From Hymenobacter sp. (lineage in GTDB: Bacteria; Bacteroidota; Bacteroidia; Cytophagales; Hymenobacteraceae): DNA of 43,678 bases. The stretch spans positions 1 to 43,678 of the forward strand of contig JAQBNT010000014.1 in NCBI GenBank assembly GCA_028288445.1, in the 5' to 3' direction. Of the stretch, positions 1-8,292 are shown one piece after another. The position numbers and the translations under genes were made by a program. Position 1 is the stretch's first letter, and the number at the start of each line of letters is the position of its first letter. Below the pieces are notes generated by a model, which worked only from the letters and a program-made list of their open reading frames with translations, was not told where the DNA came from and made no database searches.

Positions 1-390
1 GGCCACCACGCGCCCGCGCCCCAGCCGCCCGCCCGGCGCGGCCGGCCGGGGCAGCTCGGCCGTATCGCCCGCCGGCCACCGAGCCGAGCGGAACAACTCG
101 TGGGCTGGCTGCCCGGGCTCTTCAAACACCAGCCGTATGGTTTCGCCGCTTTGGTCGGGCAGGGGGAGGGTGGGCTCGGGGTCGAGGCTGACGCGGGCCA
201 GCAACTGGGCGGCGCGCAGGCGCAGGCGGTCGTCGTCGGCGCGGGCCAGCAGGCGGCCCAGGCTGCGGTACTGGTAGCCACCCGCCGCCAGCGTGGCCAG
301 CCCAAACACCAGCCCGAACACCAGCAGCAGCTGCCCGCGCAGGCCCAGGCGGAAGCGGCGGTTTTTGGGGGTGGAGGGGGAGGATGTCAT
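1..390 (-). CDS. Sensor histidine kinase, N-terminal part (runs off window)
   Basis: The 130 visible codons start with ATG at 390 and continue past base 1. They begin MTSSPSTPKNRRFRLGLRG, followed by one membrane segment (QLLLVFGLVFGLATLAAGG, about residues 20-38) and the start of an extracytoplasmic region. This is the usual N-terminus of a membrane sensor kinase. No catalytic (H-box, ATPase) sequence is visible, so the assignment rests on position: the gene lies directly downstream of an OmpR-type regulator on the same strand, the common regulator-kinase order. The whole 123-base gap to the regulator is a palindrome that touches this start codon, so any ribosome binding site lies inside a hairpin arm. 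Confidence 0.65.
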   Translation of the reverse strand, partial: MTSSPSTPKNRRFRLGLRGQLLLVFGLVFGLATLAAGGYQYRSLGRLLARADDDRLRLRAAQLLARVSLDPEPTLPLPDQSGETIRLVFEEPGQPAHELFRSARWPAGDTAELPRPAAPGGRLGRGRVVA

Positions 391-523
391 GGGAATTTAG
401 AACGTCATGCTGAGCGCAGTCGAAGCATCTCGCGTGCTGCCACTAACTCAATCGTTTTACGATTTTGATTACTACCGCACGCGGGATGCTTCGACTACGC
501 TCAGCATGACGTTCTAAATTCCC
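391..523. repeat. Palindromic element, family A copy 1
   Basis: Inverted repeat with arms of about 47 bp (391-437 and 477-523) and only two mismatches, around a short AT-rich loop. The core reads GTCATGCTGAGCG then CGAAGCATC. The palindrome fills the gap between response regulator and kinase, includes the regulator's last codons and TAG stop (514-523), and abuts the kinase ATG. Confidence 0.93.
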
Positions 524-1200
524 AACTCCCGCAGCCTATACCCCTGCCCAATCACCGTTTCCAGCAAGGCCGGCGCGGGCGCAAAGTCCCGGTCCAGCTT
601 GCGGCGCAGCTGCGAGATGTGCACCTCAATCACGTTCGAGCCCATGTCGTAGTCCACGTCCCACACCTTTTCGGCGAGGCGGGTTTTGCTCACTACGCGG
701 CCGGCGTTGCGCAGCAGCAGTTCCAGCACGGCAAATTCGCGGTTGGTCAGGCTGAGGGTGCGGCCGGCGCGCGTCACCACCCGGCCCAGCGGGTCGAGCA
801 CGAGGTCGGCCAGGCGCAGGGCGTCGGCCCCGGCCGGGCCGGCGGTTTTGCGGCCGATGATGTGCAGGCGGGCCAGCAATTCATCAAACGCAAACGGCTT
901 GCGCAGATAGTCCACCGCTCCGGCTTCTAGGCCCTTCACCACATGCTGCGTATCGGTGAGGGCGCTTAGGATGAGCACCGGCGTCTGAATACCGAACTCG
1001 CGCAGGTTGCGCAGCACGTCGAGGCCGCTCTGGCCGGGCAGCATCAGGTCGAGCAGTACGGCATCGTAGGGCGTGGTGGCGGCTTGCTCTAGGCCCTCGG
1101 GGCCGGTGGCGGCCACATCGGCCACGTGCCCGGCCTGGGTGAGGCCCTGCTGAATGAAGCCGGCCAGCCGGGCTTCGTCTTCGACGATGAGAATGCGCAT
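514..1200 (-). CDS. OmpR/PhoB-family DNA-binding response regulator
   Basis: A 228-residue two-domain regulator. The receiver domain (about 1-115) begins MRILIVEDEA, has the acidic pocket E7-D8, the phospho-acceptor D51 in VLLDLMLPG and the conserved Lys in YLRKPF. The C-terminal winged helix (about 130-225) contains LTNREFAVLELLLRNAG, SNVIEVHISQLRRKLD and a terminal GQGYRL, typical of the CusR/CopR/QseB-like branch. The ATG at 1200 was chosen because the receiver fold starts there; the longer frame reads through a palindrome. It lies between a secreted protein gene (upstream) and a sensor kinase gene (downstream), probably one operon. The stimulus is unknown; its closest relatives in style respond to metals or envelope stress, which is inference. 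Confidence 0.93.
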   Translation of the reverse strand: MRILIVEDEARLAGFIQQGLTQAGHVADVAATGPEGLEQAATTPYDAVLLDLMLPGQSGLDVLRNLREFGIQTPVLILSALTDTQHVVKGLEAGAVDYLRKPFAFDELLARLHIIGRKTAGPAGADALRLADLVLDPLGRVVTRAGRTLSLTNREFAVLELLLRNAGRVVSKTRLAEKVWDVDYDMGSNVIEVHISQLRRKLDRDFAPAPALLETVIGQGYRLRELGI

Positions 1201-1211
1201 GAAGGGGAATA

Positions 1212-1287
1212 CGTAGCGTGGACTCTGCGAGTCCGCGCCTGGATGAATGGCTGGGCAAATGCGCGGACTCGCAGAGTCCACGCTACG
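1212..1287. repeat. Palindromic element, family D copy 1 (GTAGCG ends)
   Basis: Perfect 27-bp arms (1212-1238 and 1261-1287) that start CGTAGCGTGGACTCTGCGAG and enclose a 22-base loop. It lies in the gap between the secreted-protein gene at 1337-2191 and the response regulator, so it would form an intercistronic hairpin. Confidence 0.93.
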
Positions 1288-1336
1288 AAAAAAGGCGCGG
1301 AGTTTTGCTCCGCGCCGTTTACACTCTTTAACCAAA

Positions 1337-2191
1337 TTACCGCACCAGATACTTCACGCCGCCCAGCGCCAGCGTCTGGGCGTGCACCACGCGCGGGGCG
1401 GTGGTGCCGGCCACGCGGGCTTCGCCGGGCTGGGCGGTGCGCAGGTTGCCGGTGGCCTCCAGCGTCGCGCCCACGGTCAGCTTGTCGCCGAGCTGCTCCA
1501 GGGCGTGGGGCGGCAGCTGCACCACGGTCTGGTCGCTCAGCACCACGCCCCGGATGCGGCCTTTGGGGTCGCGCCGCAGCTCTTTAATGCTGCCCTTTGC
1601 GGTGGCCGTTTCCGGCGTGGGCGGCGTGGTGGGGCGCACGGGCGGGGTGTCGTTGATGGTTTGGCTGCCGCTGTTCAGGCTCACGAAGCGGAAGTGGCTG
1701 CGGCCGTCGGGGCCGGTGTGGCGCACGCCGCTCACCATCACGGCGCTGCCGGCTTTGGCGGCGGCTTGCAGCTGCTGGCCCAGGTGGCGCGGGAAGCGCA
1801 CGGTATCGGCCGCGCCGGTTTCGGGACGCAGGATGAAGGCATCGTACACCTGGTCGTCGTTATTGGCCACGTAGCTGCTCAGCGTGCCGCGCACGTCGGT
1901 GATGGTTTGCAGGCCGCCGTGCTCGCTGCGCCGGCCGGGGCCACCTTTGCCGGGGCCGTGCTCACCATGCGGGCCGCCGTGCTCACCGCGGGGTCCGCGG
2001 GGCGGGCGGGGTCCGTCGGGGCCTTCGCCCTCGGCAGGTGGTGGGGGCGGGGTGGCGAGGTTGCCGGCGGTGGCTTTGGCCGGTTTCGAGGCTTTGGTTT
2101 TGACTTTGGTGATGGTCTGGGCATCGGCCTGGATGGTACCGGCCAGCAAAGCGGCGGCCAGCAGGGCGACCGAATAAAAGAGCTTGTTCAT
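1337..2191 (-). CDS. Secreted protein of unknown function with Gly/Pro/His-rich linker
   Basis: A 284-residue protein of no family I recognise. The ATG at 2191 gives a clear Sec signal peptide (MNKLFYSVALLAAALLAGTIQADAQ). A Lys/Thr-rich stretch and a low-complexity Pro/Gly/His linker (residues about 45-90, including HGGPHGEHGPGKGGPGRR) follow. After that come two similar-sized beta-rich segments (about 90-180 and 195-284), which read like small OB-fold domains; the first contains VRGTLSSYVANNDDQVYDAF, the second GSIKELRRDPKGRIRGVVL. It is the first gene of a probable operon with a response regulator and kinase, so it may be a periplasmic partner or target of that system. The His-rich linker could bind metal; both points are inference. 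Confidence 0.8.
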   Translation of the reverse strand: MNKLFYSVALLAAALLAGTIQADAQTITKVKTKASKPAKATAGNLATPPPPPAEGEGPDGPRPPRGPRGEHGGPHGEHGPGKGGPGRRSEHGGLQTITDVRGTLSSYVANNDDQVYDAFILRPETGAADTVRFPRHLGQQLQAAAKAGSAVMVSGVRHTGPDGRSHFRFVSLNSGSQTINDTPPVRPTTPPTPETATAKGSIKELRRDPKGRIRGVVLSDQTVVQLPPHALEQLGDKLTVGATLEATGNLRTAQPGEARVAGTTAPRVVHAQTLALGGVKYLVR

Positions 2192-2460
2192 GCTATTGAC
2201 GAAAAAAATGTGGGGGATGAAAAGTTGAGCGGTAAGCGTCGGCGAGCTCCGGTTGCTCTTCCGACGATACAAAATTTCCATCGCGCCCTGAAGCCGGCCT
2301 GAAGGTCACATTAATTTTTCTTCAGGCGAATACCAGCGGCGTTATCAGCCCGAAAACTGGTTGCTAAATTTCTTTTGATATATTTATCTCCAAGCGTTTA
2401 CAGCTGCTTGCCCTTGTGCTGTCGCGCGTCGCCTGGGTCATTCCTTCACTCCACAAATTT
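2192..2460. other. Divergent intergenic region
   Basis: This AT-richer gap separates two divergently transcribed secreted-protein genes, so it must hold both promoters. A short inverted repeat (GCCTGAAG/CTTCAGGC, about 2297-2326) is visible. I found no element matching TAnnTTTG convincingly on either strand. Confidence 0.5.
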
Positions 2461-3945
2461 ATGAAACACTTCTCCTCGCTGGTTTTCCTGCTGGCCGCCG
2501 GCCTGGCGGCCACTACTGCCCGGGCGCAGGCCTACCGTCCTTTCCGCTTCGGCCTCAGCTATCAACTCAATGCCGCCACGCCCGGCGACACCACGCACCT
2601 GCTGCGGCTAGCCAGCCGGCAGGCGCAGGGTCCCGATTCGCTGTTCCTGTTCGATAAGCGCACCAGTCGGGGTCGCGCCCTGCCCCAGCAGGGCAATTGT
2701 GGCTACTACGTGCAGCGCAACGACAACCTGTTCGGCACCTCACTGACGCAGCGCCCCGGGGCCGAATACATTCTCACGGCCGCCAATGGCCGCACGTTCA
2801 CGCTCCGCCCCCGTGCCGCGCTGAACCAGGCATGGGCCGCCACCACGGCCGGCCTCACGGCCCGCGTCACGGCCCGCACGCTGGGCACGGTGCTCGGGCA
2901 GGCCGATTCGCTGGCCACCATCACCCTGTCGGATGGAGCCGTGATAACGCTCAGCAAACGCCTGGGCTGGGTGAGTGGTCCGGCCCTGGGGCACTACCTC
3001 AACGCCCGGCTGCCACAGGCCACGCTCACCCTCACGGCCCTGCCGGAGCTGGGCTTGGGTACCAGTCAGCTGGGAGCCTTTGCGGTGTATGATTTTCAGC
3101 CCGGCGATGTATTCCTGCGCAAAAACGTGAACCAGTTTTCGCTAGGGCCGGGCGTAATATGCCAAACCCAAATCTGGACTCGTGACAGCATCATCAGCCG
3201 CACCCTCAGCGCCAACGGCGACACCCTGCGCTACCAGCAGCGCCGCCGCACGCTCACCCGCAGCTGCTCCGGCGCGGCGGTGCTGAGCGCTCCGGTAGTG
3301 CAAACGCTGCGCATCACGCGCACCATGGGCCACCTCGACCAGCCCACCGGTTTCTGGGGAGGAGCGGTTTCGGTGGGCACGGGCAGCTTGGTGCACCTGC
3401 CCGCCTGGCGCACCACCGACTACAACGGCCGCTTGGTGCAGCGCCACGCCGACTATATGCAGTGCGGCACCCCCGCGGCTGATAGCACCTCCCTCCGCAA
3501 TGCCAGCAACCTCGATGCCGGCTACTTCGTGCTCACGGCTGCCGGCCTGGGCCAGACGCAGGAGGAACACAGCAGCTTCACCCTCGAAACCACCACGCTG
3601 CTCGGCTACCGCAAGGGCACCGAAACCTGGGGCCAACTCACCACTTTCGCGCAATTGCTGCCCGTGCGCGCCAGCCGCCCGGCCAGCACCACGGCCGCTT
3701 TCCCCAACCCCTTCGACGCGGAAATACAGGTCACCTTCACCTTGGCCCGCCCGCAGGCCGTGGGCCTTGCTTTGCACGATGCCCTGGGCCGCAAGGTGCT
3801 GGAAACCGGCCTGGCACCGCAGTTGGCGGGGACGCGGCGGCTCACCCTGCCCACTACCGGGCTGCCCGTGGGTATGTACAGCCTGCACCTACGGCTTATG
3901 CAGGAGGGCCGCGTTGAAGTGCTGCGTATGCTGAAAACGCAGTAG
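2461..3945 (+). CDS. Secreted protein with T9SS C-terminal sorting domain
   Basis: A 494-residue exported protein. The ATG at 2461 gives a signal peptide (MKHFSSLVFLLAAGLAATTARAQ) and is preferred to an upstream in-frame start. The middle is rich in beta strands and I recognise no enzyme motif. The last 85 residues or so form a type A T9SS sorting domain: FPNPFDAEIQVTFTLA, then LHDALGRKVLE, then LPVGMYSLHLRL. Such domains direct cargo through the Bacteroidota type IX machinery to the cell surface, where the tail is normally removed. The gene stands alone, and its stop lies three bases from the stop of the convergent DUF486 gene. Confidence 0.85.
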   Translation: MKHFSSLVFLLAAGLAATTARAQAYRPFRFGLSYQLNAATPGDTTHLLRLASRQAQGPDSLFLFDKRTSRGRALPQQGNCGYYVQRNDNLFGTSLTQRPGAEYILTAANGRTFTLRPRAALNQAWAATTAGLTARVTARTLGTVLGQADSLATITLSDGAVITLSKRLGWVSGPALGHYLNARLPQATLTLTALPELGLGTSQLGAFAVYDFQPGDVFLRKNVNQFSLGPGVICQTQIWTRDSIISRTLSANGDTLRYQQRRRTLTRSCSGAAVLSAPVVQTLRITRTMGHLDQPTGFWGGAVSVGTGSLVHLPAWRTTDYNGRLVQRHADYMQCGTPAADSTSLRNASNLDAGYFVLTAAGLGQTQEEHSSFTLETTTLLGYRKGTETWGQLTTFAQLLPVRASRPASTTAAFPNPFDAEIQVTFTLARPQAVGLALHDALGRKVLETGLAPQLAGTRRLTLPTTGLPVGMYSLHLRLMQEGRVEVLRMLKTQ

Positions 3946-3948
3946 TCG

Positions 3949-4323
3949 CTACCACTTCTTGAAGATGACGTACACGGCCGCCACCAGCAGAATGAACCCC
4001 ACCACATGGTTCCAGCCCAGCTTATCGGTTTTGAACACGAACACCGCGCAGAGCGTGAACACCGTGAGTGTAATCACCTCCTGAATCACCTTGAGCTGGA
4101 ACAGGCTGAACGGCCCGCCGTTTTCCTCAAACCCCAGCCGGTTGGCCGGCACCTGAAACACGTACTCGAACAAGGCCAGCCCCCAGCTCACCATGACGAC
4201 GCCAAACAGGCCCAGTTTGGCAAACCAGGCCATTTTCTTGAACAAGTGCAGGTGCCCGTACCAGGCAAACGTCATGAACAGGTTGGAAATGGTGAGGAGC
4301 AGGAGAGAGTAAACGCCTTTCAT
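3949..4323 (-). CDS. DUF486 (DMT-like) small membrane protein
   Basis: A 124-residue, four-helix membrane protein. It matches the DUF486 family in its diagnostic stretches: SNLFMTFAWYGHL near the start, SWGLALFEYVFQVPANRLG in the middle, then FSLFQLKVIQEVITLTVF and a last hydrophobic helix ending FKKW. The length is normal for the family. Members resemble small multidrug-resistance-type transporters, but no substrate is established. The gene is convergent with the T9SS cargo gene (three-base gap), and its 5' side faces a family A palindrome. Confidence 0.9.
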   Translation of the reverse strand: MKGVYSLLLLTISNLFMTFAWYGHLHLFKKMAWFAKLGLFGVVMVSWGLALFEYVFQVPANRLGFEENGGPFSLFQLKVIQEVITLTVFTLCAVFVFKTDKLGWNHVVGFILLVAAVYVIFKKW

Positions 4324-4361
4324 GTAATGGGTTGGTGGAGTAATGAACTGGTGGGTGCCTG

Positions 4362-4461
4362 AACGTCATGCAGCGCGCAGCGAAGCATCTTTACCGCTTC
4401 GTTGCATCGGCATCGGACTACTATCGAGGTAAAGATGCTTCGCTACACGCTGCATGACGTT
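4362..4461. repeat. Palindromic element, family A copy 2
   Basis: Arms of 34 bp (4362-4395 and 4428-4461) with two mismatches, beginning AACGTCATGCAGCGCGCAGC and running into CGAAGCATCTTTACC. It lies in the gap between the divergently oriented DUF486 and Kir channel genes. Confidence 0.92.
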
Positions 4462-4520
4462 TATTTGCCGTCATACGTTACCCCGCCAATCCGCTAGGCC
4501 ACCAATTCCGTCCCCACTAC

Positions 4521-5435
4521 ATGCCCACCCTTGACCCCGGCATCGGCGAAAAATTCTCGCGCCGCACCCGGCGGGCCATCAACCACGACGGCTCGTTCAA
4601 CGTGCGGCGACGCGGCGGCCCGCACCGCCACGACCCGTACCAATGGCTCATCCAGATGGACTGGTATCCGTTTATTGGCTTGGTCGTGGTGTTTTTCACG
4701 GTGATAAATGTGGCCTTTGCGGTCGCTTTCATGGGCCTGGGCCTCGAAGACCTGCCCGGCGTGGCCGCCCCGCACGACGGCGTACAGGATTTTCTGAGTG
4801 CCCTGTTCTTCTCCATTCAAACCTTCACCTCCGTGGGCTATGGGCATGTGTACCCGGGCACCAATGCCACCGGTTTTCTCAGTAGCGTGGAGGCGCTGGT
4901 GGGCGTGCTCACCTTCGCGCTGGCCACGGGCTTGCTGTATGGGCGGTTTTCGCGGCCCACAGCACGCATTCATTTCAGCCGTACGGCCATCATCAGCCGC
5001 CGGCCCGACGGCACGCCCTGCCTGCAGTTCCGCATCGCCAACCAGCGCAACAACATCCTCATCGACCTGCAAGCCCGCGTGCTGCTCAAAACCGTGGACC
5101 CCGCCACCAACGACCAGACCTATGCCCTGTTGCCGCTCGAACGCGACGCCATCAGCTTCTTCCCCCTGAGCTGGACCATCGTGCACGACATCACCCCGGA
5201 AAGCCCGCTCCACGGCCTGCTACCCGCCGATTACGAGCGCCTCGATGCCGAAATCATCATCCAGCTGAAAGCCTACGACGACACCTTCGCCCAGGATGTG
5301 CACGCCCGCAACTCCTACACCCACGATGAAATTGAATGGCACCGCCGCTTCATCCGCGCCTACGAAGTAGGCAATGACGGCATTGCCGTGGTGGATTTGG
5401 ACCAGCTGCACGTCACGGAAGCTTTGGATAGATAA
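4521..5435 (+). CDS. Inward-rectifier (KirBac-type) potassium channel
   Basis: A 304-residue channel subunit. A cytoplasmic N-terminus with an amphipathic region (YQWLIQMDW, 40-48) is followed by membrane helix 1 (about 49-71), the pore helix and selectivity filter TSVGYG (103-108), and membrane helix 2 (about 118-140). The rest is an immunoglobulin-like cytoplasmic domain that opens RPTARIHFSRTAIISRRPDG and contains FRIANQRNNILIDLQARVLL, both typical of Kir and KirBac proteins. It should form a homotetrameric potassium channel in the inner membrane. The ATG at 4521 fits the family's N-terminus. The gene is monocistronic, with palindromes on both sides. Confidence 0.95.
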   Translation: MPTLDPGIGEKFSRRTRRAINHDGSFNVRRRGGPHRHDPYQWLIQMDWYPFIGLVVVFFTVINVAFAVAFMGLGLEDLPGVAAPHDGVQDFLSALFFSIQTFTSVGYGHVYPGTNATGFLSSVEALVGVLTFALATGLLYGRFSRPTARIHFSRTAIISRRPDGTPCLQFRIANQRNNILIDLQARVLLKTVDPATNDQTYALLPLERDAISFFPLSWTIVHDITPESPLHGLLPADYERLDAEIIIQLKAYDDTFAQDVHARNSYTHDEIEWHRRFIRAYEVGNDGIAVVDLDQLHVTEALDR

Positions 5436-5437
5436 AA

Positions 5438-5528
5438 CTGTCCTCCTGAGCGCAGCGAAGGACCTTATCACCGCTGAACGAAAGCCGTTTCAGCATGATA
5501 AGGCCCTTCGCTGCGCTCAGGAGGACAG
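5438..5528. repeat. Palindromic element, family B copy 1
   Basis: Inverted repeat with ends CTGTCCTCCTGAGCGCAGCG and GCTGCGCTCAGGAGGACAG and inner arms reading AAGG(A)CCTTATCA. It begins two bases after the Kir channel stop and ends three bases before the stop of the convergent S1/P1-like gene, so it fills that gap and could end transcription from both sides. Confidence 0.92.
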
Positions 5529-5531
5529 ACA

Positions 5532-6509
5532 CTACTCGTCGTGCCCCGGCGCAGCCACCACCGGCGCGGCGGCCGTTTCCCGCGCTTCGCGGTCCAGCCG
5601 CTGCTTCTCGGTTTCCGAAGGCTGGCGGGTCATCTTGCTCAAATCAGGCGAGCCGCCGTCTACCCAGCAGGTAAACCAAAAGTCGCCGATGAGGGCCGCC
5701 GCGTAGCGCAGCTGGCGCTCCACCTGCCCATTGAGCCGGGCGTGGTAGGCCTTGCTGAAATCGCGCGAGTAAGCCCGTACCGTCTGGCTGCCGCGCTGCT
5801 CGTAGCCGAATTTCTGGTCTTCCTGATACTCAGCCGTGAGCTGTTTTTCAAAGCGCAGCACCGAATCCACGGCCGCGTGCGAGCGGACGACGGCCGCCCA
5901 AATCGCGTCGCTGGGCCGCTCCAAATACTCGGCCTTGCCCGAGAACAGGTCGTAGTCGGCGCTCAGCAGCTCGGGCAGGCGCGATTCCCACAGGCCGTGG
6001 ATGCCGCGCTGCCCCGTGAGCTGGCCGTTGTAGTTGCGGGTGGTGTGCAGCGGCACGCAGGCATCGGCCACGTAGTGCCCCATATCGGCCGAGAGGCTAA
6101 GAATCCGGTCCGTATCCTTGGCCTTGAAGGCGGCGGTGAGCTGGTTTTTCATGCTCACCACGTTCCAGGGCACAATGCCGTGACGCAGCAGCGAATCCTC
6201 GCCGTAGCGGGCCACGGCATCGGCGTACTTGCGCGGCAGCTTAAACTCGGCGCTGTCGCCGTAGCGGTCCACGTCGAGGAAGTGCTTCGGAGCCTCGCCC
6301 GGCACCACCGTGCGGCGCGAGTCGGGCCGCGTGGCGTTCACCGTCAGGTAATCAATGTTGGCCTTATAAAAGCCAATCATGCCCGGCGGCAACGTGTACA
6401 CCGCCAGCCGGTTCAGCAGCCGGTGGCCGAAAAAGCCCCATGCCTGCGCCTGACGGGCCACGAAGAGCAGGGGCAAACAAATCAGAAGCAGGTAGCCGTA
6501 TTTTTTCAC
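5532..6509 (-). CDS. Secreted S1/P1 nuclease- or phospholipase C-like zinc enzyme
   Basis: A 325-residue protein. The GTG at 6509 starts a good signal peptide (VKKYGYLLLICLPLLFVARQAQA) that would leave Trp as the first mature residue (WGFFGHRLLNRLA). In the trinuclear-zinc S1/P1 and PLC family, the N-terminal Trp is a zinc ligand. Further ligand-type motifs are HFLDVDRYGD, LSADMGHYVADACVPLHTT and GIHGLWESRL, in the family's order. The substrate could be single-stranded nucleic acid or phospholipid; sequence alone does not decide. The only upstream in-frame ATG (6590) lies inside a palindrome and would bury the signal peptide. The Ala/Pro-rich tail has no obvious role. Confidence 0.82.
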   Translation of the reverse strand: MKKYGYLLLICLPLLFVARQAQAWGFFGHRLLNRLAVYTLPPGMIGFYKANIDYLTVNATRPDSRRTVVPGEAPKHFLDVDRYGDSAEFKLPRKYADAVARYGEDSLLRHGIVPWNVVSMKNQLTAAFKAKDTDRILSLSADMGHYVADACVPLHTTRNYNGQLTGQRGIHGLWESRLPELLSADYDLFSGKAEYLERPSDAIWAAVVRSHAAVDSVLRFEKQLTAEYQEDQKFGYEQRGSQTVRAYSRDFSKAYHARLNGQVERQLRYAAALIGDFWFTCWVDGGSPDLSKMTRQPSETEKQRLDREARETAAAPVVAAPGHDE

Positions 6510-6562
6510 GGCAAACAAGGTACGGAACCAGCTTCGGAATTCACTAAAACGGGATTCGCTGA

Positions 6563-6668
6563 AACGGTCAGGCTGAGCTTGTCGAAGCATCTTTACTGCA
6601 ATACTATTCCTTTTAAATCAGGATTAGTGTTGCAGTAAAGATGCTTCGACAAGCTCAGCCTGACCGTT
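6563..6668. repeat. Palindromic element, family A copy 3 (CTTGTCGAAGC variant)
   Basis: Perfect 39-bp arms that begin AACGGTCAGGCTGAGCTTGT and continue CGAAGCATCTTTACTGCAA, with a 28-base AT-rich loop. It lies between the S1/P1-like gene and def, and reads AAGCTCAGC where other family A copies read GCGCTCAGC. Confidence 0.93.
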
Positions 6669-6688
6669 CTAAGAACCTCAGATTTGCC

Positions 6689-7297
6689 CTACCGCCGCCG
6701 GCCGTCGCCCACGAACTTCATGCGGTAGTCGTGCCGCACGTCGCCCTTGCTGATGCGGGCCAGCTTGCCCTTCAGCAGCTGCTTCTTGAAGCCGGAGAGC
6801 TTGTCGGTGAATAAGATGCCTTCCAAGTGGTCGTACTCGTGCTGAATAACGCGGGCGGCCATGCCCGAAAACGCTTCCTCGTGCACCTGACGGTTTTCGT
6901 CCTCGTAGCGCAGCACGATGTCGGCGTGGCGCGTCACCAGCTCGCGCACGCCGGGAATGCTCAGGCAACCCTCCTCGAAGCCCCATTCCTCGCCGGTTTC
7001 GCTCATCATTTGGGGGTTGATGAAGGCGCGCTTCACGGTTGGCTCGGGCACTTCGCCCTCTTCCAGCTCGGCCAGGTCTTCCTCGTCCAGCTCCACCATC
7101 GGGCCGGAATCCATCACGAACAGACGCACGGCTTTGCCCACCTGGGGCGCTGCCAGGCCCACGCCATTGGCCGAATACATGGTTTCGTACATGTCGGCAA
7201 TCAGCTGCTTGAGCTCGGCGGCGGGCAGGTCGGCGGCAATGTTTTTGGCTTTGGTCTTGAGGACGGGGTCGCCGATGGCAACAATGGAGTAAATCAT
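6689..7297 (-). CDS. def: Peptide deformylase
   Basis: A 202-residue cytosolic metalloenzyme that removes the formyl group from the N-terminal methionine of new proteins. All three family motifs are intact: GVGLAAPQ (45-52), EGCLS (109-113, metal ligand C111) and QHEYDH (152-157, metal ligands H153 and H157 with catalytic E154). An acidic insert (about 67-85, VELDEEDLAELEEGEV) lies between motifs 1 and 2, which makes the protein slightly longer than E. coli Def. It follows ruvX on the same strand, separated by a family A palindrome. The ATG at 7297 gives the canonical start MIYSIVAIGDPVL. Confidence 0.97.
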   Translation of the reverse strand: MIYSIVAIGDPVLKTKAKNIAADLPAAELKQLIADMYETMYSANGVGLAAPQVGKAVRLFVMDSGPMVELDEEDLAELEEGEVPEPTVKRAFINPQMMSETGEEWGFEEGCLSIPGVRELVTRHADIVLRYEDENRQVHEEAFSGMAARVIQHEYDHLEGILFTDKLSGFKKQLLKGKLARISKGDVRHDYRMKFVGDGRRR

Positions 7298-7318
7298 GGT
7301 AATGGTCAGTTAAAACAG

Positions 7319-7423
7319 AACGTCATGCTGAGCGCAGCCGAAGCATCTCGCGGGTGGTAATAATTCAATCATATTGATTAGTGACGGCACGCGAGATGCT
7401 TCGGCTGCGCTCAGCATGACGTT
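7319..7423. repeat. Palindromic element, family A copy 4
   Basis: Arms of about 37 bp that begin AACGTCATGCTGAGCGCAGC and run into CGAAGCATCTCGCG; the ends match perfectly. It fills most of the gap between ruvX and def, which are transcribed in the same direction. Confidence 0.92.
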
Positions 7424-7434
7424 TAACGAAACAA

Positions 7435-7860
7435 CTATATTTCCCGCATCAGCGGCGATTCGAGGAATGATTGCAGAATAATGGTGGCGCTAATGCGGTC
7501 CACCGTGGCCTTGTCGCGCCGGGCCTTCTGGCCGAGGCCGCCGGCCAGCATGGTGGCGTGGGCCATGCGCGAGGTAAACCGCTCGTCGAGCTCATGAATG
7601 GGCAGCGCGGGCAGCTCGCGGCGCAGTGTGCGCAGCAGGCCCACCACGGCGCTGGTCACATCGGTGGGCTCGTTGAGCAGCGTGCGGGGCATCCCCACCA
7701 CCACGGCCCGCAGGGGCTCGCGCAGGTGGTAGGCCTTCACGTAGGTCAGCAAATCCTTGCTGTGAATGGTTTCCAGCGGCGAGGCAATCATGCACAGCGG
7801 GTCGGTGACGGCCAGGCCCACGCGCTTATTTCCGTAGTCGATGGCGAGGATGCGACCCAT
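7435..7860 (-). CDS. ruvX: Putative pre-16S rRNA nuclease / Holliday junction resolvase RuvX (YqgF)
   Basis: A 141-residue RNase H-fold protein, normal for the family. It starts MGRILAIDYGNKRVGLAV, with catalytic D7 in the first strand; the middle contains VVVGMPRTLLNE, then HELDERFTSRMAH and a DRISATIILQSFLE tail, all typical of YqgF/RuvX. The family is essential in many bacteria and acts in 16S rRNA 5' maturation, with resolvase activity also reported. The ATG at 7860 was chosen because the fold begins there; upstream in-frame sequence is not conserved-looking. ruvX next to def is a common order in Bacteroidota. Confidence 0.93.
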   Translation of the reverse strand: MGRILAIDYGNKRVGLAVTDPLCMIASPLETIHSKDLLTYVKAYHLREPLRAVVVGMPRTLLNEPTDVTSAVVGLLRTLRRELPALPIHELDERFTSRMAHATMLAGGLGQKARRDKATVDRISATIILQSFLESPLMREI

Positions 7861-8292
7861 GTGGCGGCAATTGAAAAACGAGGAAAATGAAAAGACCCAG
7901 CCGGTGCGGCCGGGTGCAAAGATACGGCGGGCCGAAAGCTCCCAATCCGCCGGGCAACCCCGACCGTATTTCTCCCGAGTTTGGATTGCTGCTGCGCTCG
8001 GACCGGAAAAAGCCTTGTCCAACGGGCAAAGAATCGCGCTGGTCGAAAGTCATCCGAAAAATTATGGGTATAGTCATAATTTTGATTTCAATTAAATGGT
8101 GATATCCGGAAAGCATGAATTGTAATTTGCCGATAAAAACGGCTGATATTTGCCCTTTTATTGTAAATTATTGCATAAATTTAGGAAATACAGGAATGAC
8201 TACCTTTCCGCGCTTGCAACTGGGAAAATTTCAATAATTTTGATTTTCATCTAAGATTATCCTATTGATTATTAACTCTACGCTTACTGCTT
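7861..8292. other. AT-rich divergent intergenic region
   Basis: A 432-base gap between ruvX (minus) and the S41 protease (plus). It is GC-rich near ruvX and strikingly AT-rich from about 8050 onward. Two exact copies of TAATTTTG (8077-8084 and 8235-8242) match the Bacteroidota -7 consensus TAnnTTTG. No ORF of note and no palindromic element was seen. Confidence 0.6.
8213..8242 (+). promoter_or_regulatory. Candidate promoter of the S41 protease gene
   Basis: CTTG at 8213-8216 and TAATTTTG at 8235-8242 are separated by 18 bases, close to the Bacteroidota sigma-A consensus (TTTG, about 19 bases, TAnnTTTG). Transcription would start near 8250, giving a leader of about 43 bases. Confidence 0.45.
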
